DNA of 6,768 nt, taken from the NCBI GenBank assembly GCA_900754605.1, contig CAAEDK010000089.1:1-6768 (forward strand). Direction: 5' to 3'. A program made the position numbers and the translations under genes. Below, in pieces: positions 6,215 to 6,768 of this stretch (its first letter is position 1; every line of letters begins with the position of its first letter). The DNA comes from an uncultured Oscillospiraceae bacterium (GTDB lineage Bacteria; Bacillota_A; Clostridia; Oscillospirales; Oscillospiraceae). A model generated the notes under the pieces. The model worked only from the letters and a program-made list of their open reading frames with translations, was not told the DNA's origin and did not search any database.

Positions 6215-6273
6215 ATGCTCCCTCCGGAACAGCAGCACCATCAGGTCTGCCGCTCCAGAGGGAGCATCTTTTT
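6215..6273. terminator. Bidirectional terminator hairpin between the converging lysin and greA
   Basis: Arms 6215-6228 (ATGCTCCCTCCGGA) and 6254-6267 (TCCAGAGGGAGCAT) pair over 14 bp with one off-position: C-A in the plus-strand RNA but a G-U wobble in the minus-strand RNA. The loop folds further as GCAG-c-ACC / GGT-CTGC around ATCA. The plus strand continues with CTTTTT (6268-6273), the minus strand with TTTTA. The stem starts 18 nt after the lysin stop and, read on the minus strand, 9 nt after the greA stop, so it can serve both. Confidence 0.88.
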
Positions 6274-6276
6274 CGT

Positions 6277-6768
6277 TCAGTATTTATTCAATGGAATCTC
6301 TCCGTCATCCATTCCCTTCTCAATGGACTGAATGACCACATCATAACCATAGCTTTCGTTGACTTGAATATGGACTCGGTCACCGACCCGCCGGCCCAGC
6401 AACCGCCGACCCACTGGCGACTCTTTGCTGATGAGCCCTTTTAGAACATCCTGCCGCATGGTTGTCACAATTTGATAGACCTCTGTCTCGTCGTCGTCCT
6501 CCATATATACCGTCACACGGTCATAGAGACCCACTTGATCTGCTCCAGAGTGATCGGAGATAACCACAGCAGTTTTGATCATATTCTCCAAAAAACGAAT
6601 GCGGCTCTCATTGCGGTTTTTCTCCTGTTTAGCCGCCTTGTACTCAAAATTCTCGCTCAGATCCCCAAAGGCCCTCGCTTCTTTCACCGCCTCCAGCAGT
6701 TGGGGGCGCAAAATGATTCTACGGTGATCTAACTCCTCCCGCATCATTCGCAGATCCTGTTCCGTCAA
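6277..6768 (-). CDS. greA: Transcription elongation factor GreA-family protein (partial, N-terminus cut by the window)
   Basis: Binds the RNA polymerase secondary channel and stimulates cleavage of backtracked transcripts. Visible are the N-terminal coiled coil with ARAFGDLSENFEY, including the two acidic tip residues equivalent to E. coli GreA Asp41 and Glu44, then the C-terminal FKBP-like domain with ISKESPVGRRLLGRRVGDRV and the ending SIEKGMDDGEIPLNKY. About 163 residues are in the window. The reading frame is open to the edge; the TTG at 6766-6768 is unlikely to be the true start because GreA proteins usually begin a few residues earlier. The C-terminal tail, slightly longer than in E. 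coli, is common in Clostridia paralogues. It converges on the lysis cassette with no functional link evident. It could be one of several Gre paralogues. Confidence 0.9.
   Translation of the reverse strand: MTEQDLRMMREELDHRRIILRPQLLEAVKEARAFGDLSENFEYKAAKQEKNRNESRIRFLENMIKTAVVISDHSGADQVGLYDRVTVYMEDDDETEVYQIVTTMRQDVLKGLISKESPVGRRLLGRRVGDRVHIQVNESYGYDVVIQSIEKGMDDGEIPLNKY

Noticed and set aside
3860..6276. Attachment-site repeats flanking the cassette
   Set aside because: I compared both ends by eye and saw no convincing direct repeat; the two terminator stems are unrelated sequences. No integrase, transposase or tRNA is present.
6472..6732. 86-aa plus-strand frame opposite greA
   Set aside because: It is antisense to a well-recognised GreA coding region and has no independent support.

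Overview
The window (about 55% G+C by eye) looks like chromosome from a gut-type Clostridia, probably Oscillospiraceae (Flavonifractor/Lawsonibacter/Oscillibacter-like). This guess rests on strong AGGAGG-type ribosome binding sites, the protein styles and the phage-like late genes; it is not proven by any marker gene.

Region 1 (about 1-3903) is a compact branched-chain amino acid ABC transporter operon: livH (GTG start), livM, livG and livF. Spacing is 12 bp between livH and livM, with overlaps of 4 bp (livM/livG) and 14 bp (livG/livF). It ends in a strong intrinsic terminator. The binding-protein gene is not in the window and may lie just upstream. LivG carries an extra segment of about 75 residues between the Walker A region and the Q-loop.

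Region 2 (about 3904-6196) is a five-gene, same-strand cassette that looks like the last few late genes of a Firmicutes phage, with no capsid, tail, integrase or regulatory genes in view. The genes are: a 168-aa coiled-coil protein; a 157-aa protein with two CBM5/12-like chitin-binding motifs; a 73-aa XhlA-like protein (one membrane segment plus coiled coil); a 64-aa two-helix holin-like protein; and a 258-aa C39-like cysteine peptidase with a C-terminal SLH-like wall-binding segment. All five ORFs are intact, tightly packed and have good ribosome binding sites. This suggests a retained and perhaps domesticated lysis or release cassette rather than decaying prophage.

The most interesting detail is inside the peptidase gene. 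A near-perfect Shine-Dalgarno (AAAAGGAGG) sits 5 nt before an in-frame ATG, exactly between the catalytic and wall-binding parts. It would yield a free 74-aa wall-binding subunit beside the full-length enzyme, as is known for several multimeric phage endolysins.

Region 3 (about 6197-6768) holds a long hairpin that can act as a terminator for both converging units, then a GreA-family transcript cleavage factor on the minus strand whose first few residues lie beyond the window edge.

How the genes may work together: the liv genes encode the membrane and ATPase parts of an amino acid importer. The cassette would act at the envelope: the holin and XhlA-like protein permeabilise the membrane, the leaderless peptidase reaches and cuts peptidoglycan, and the CBM and coiled-coil proteins would be tail-tip or released wall-binding components.
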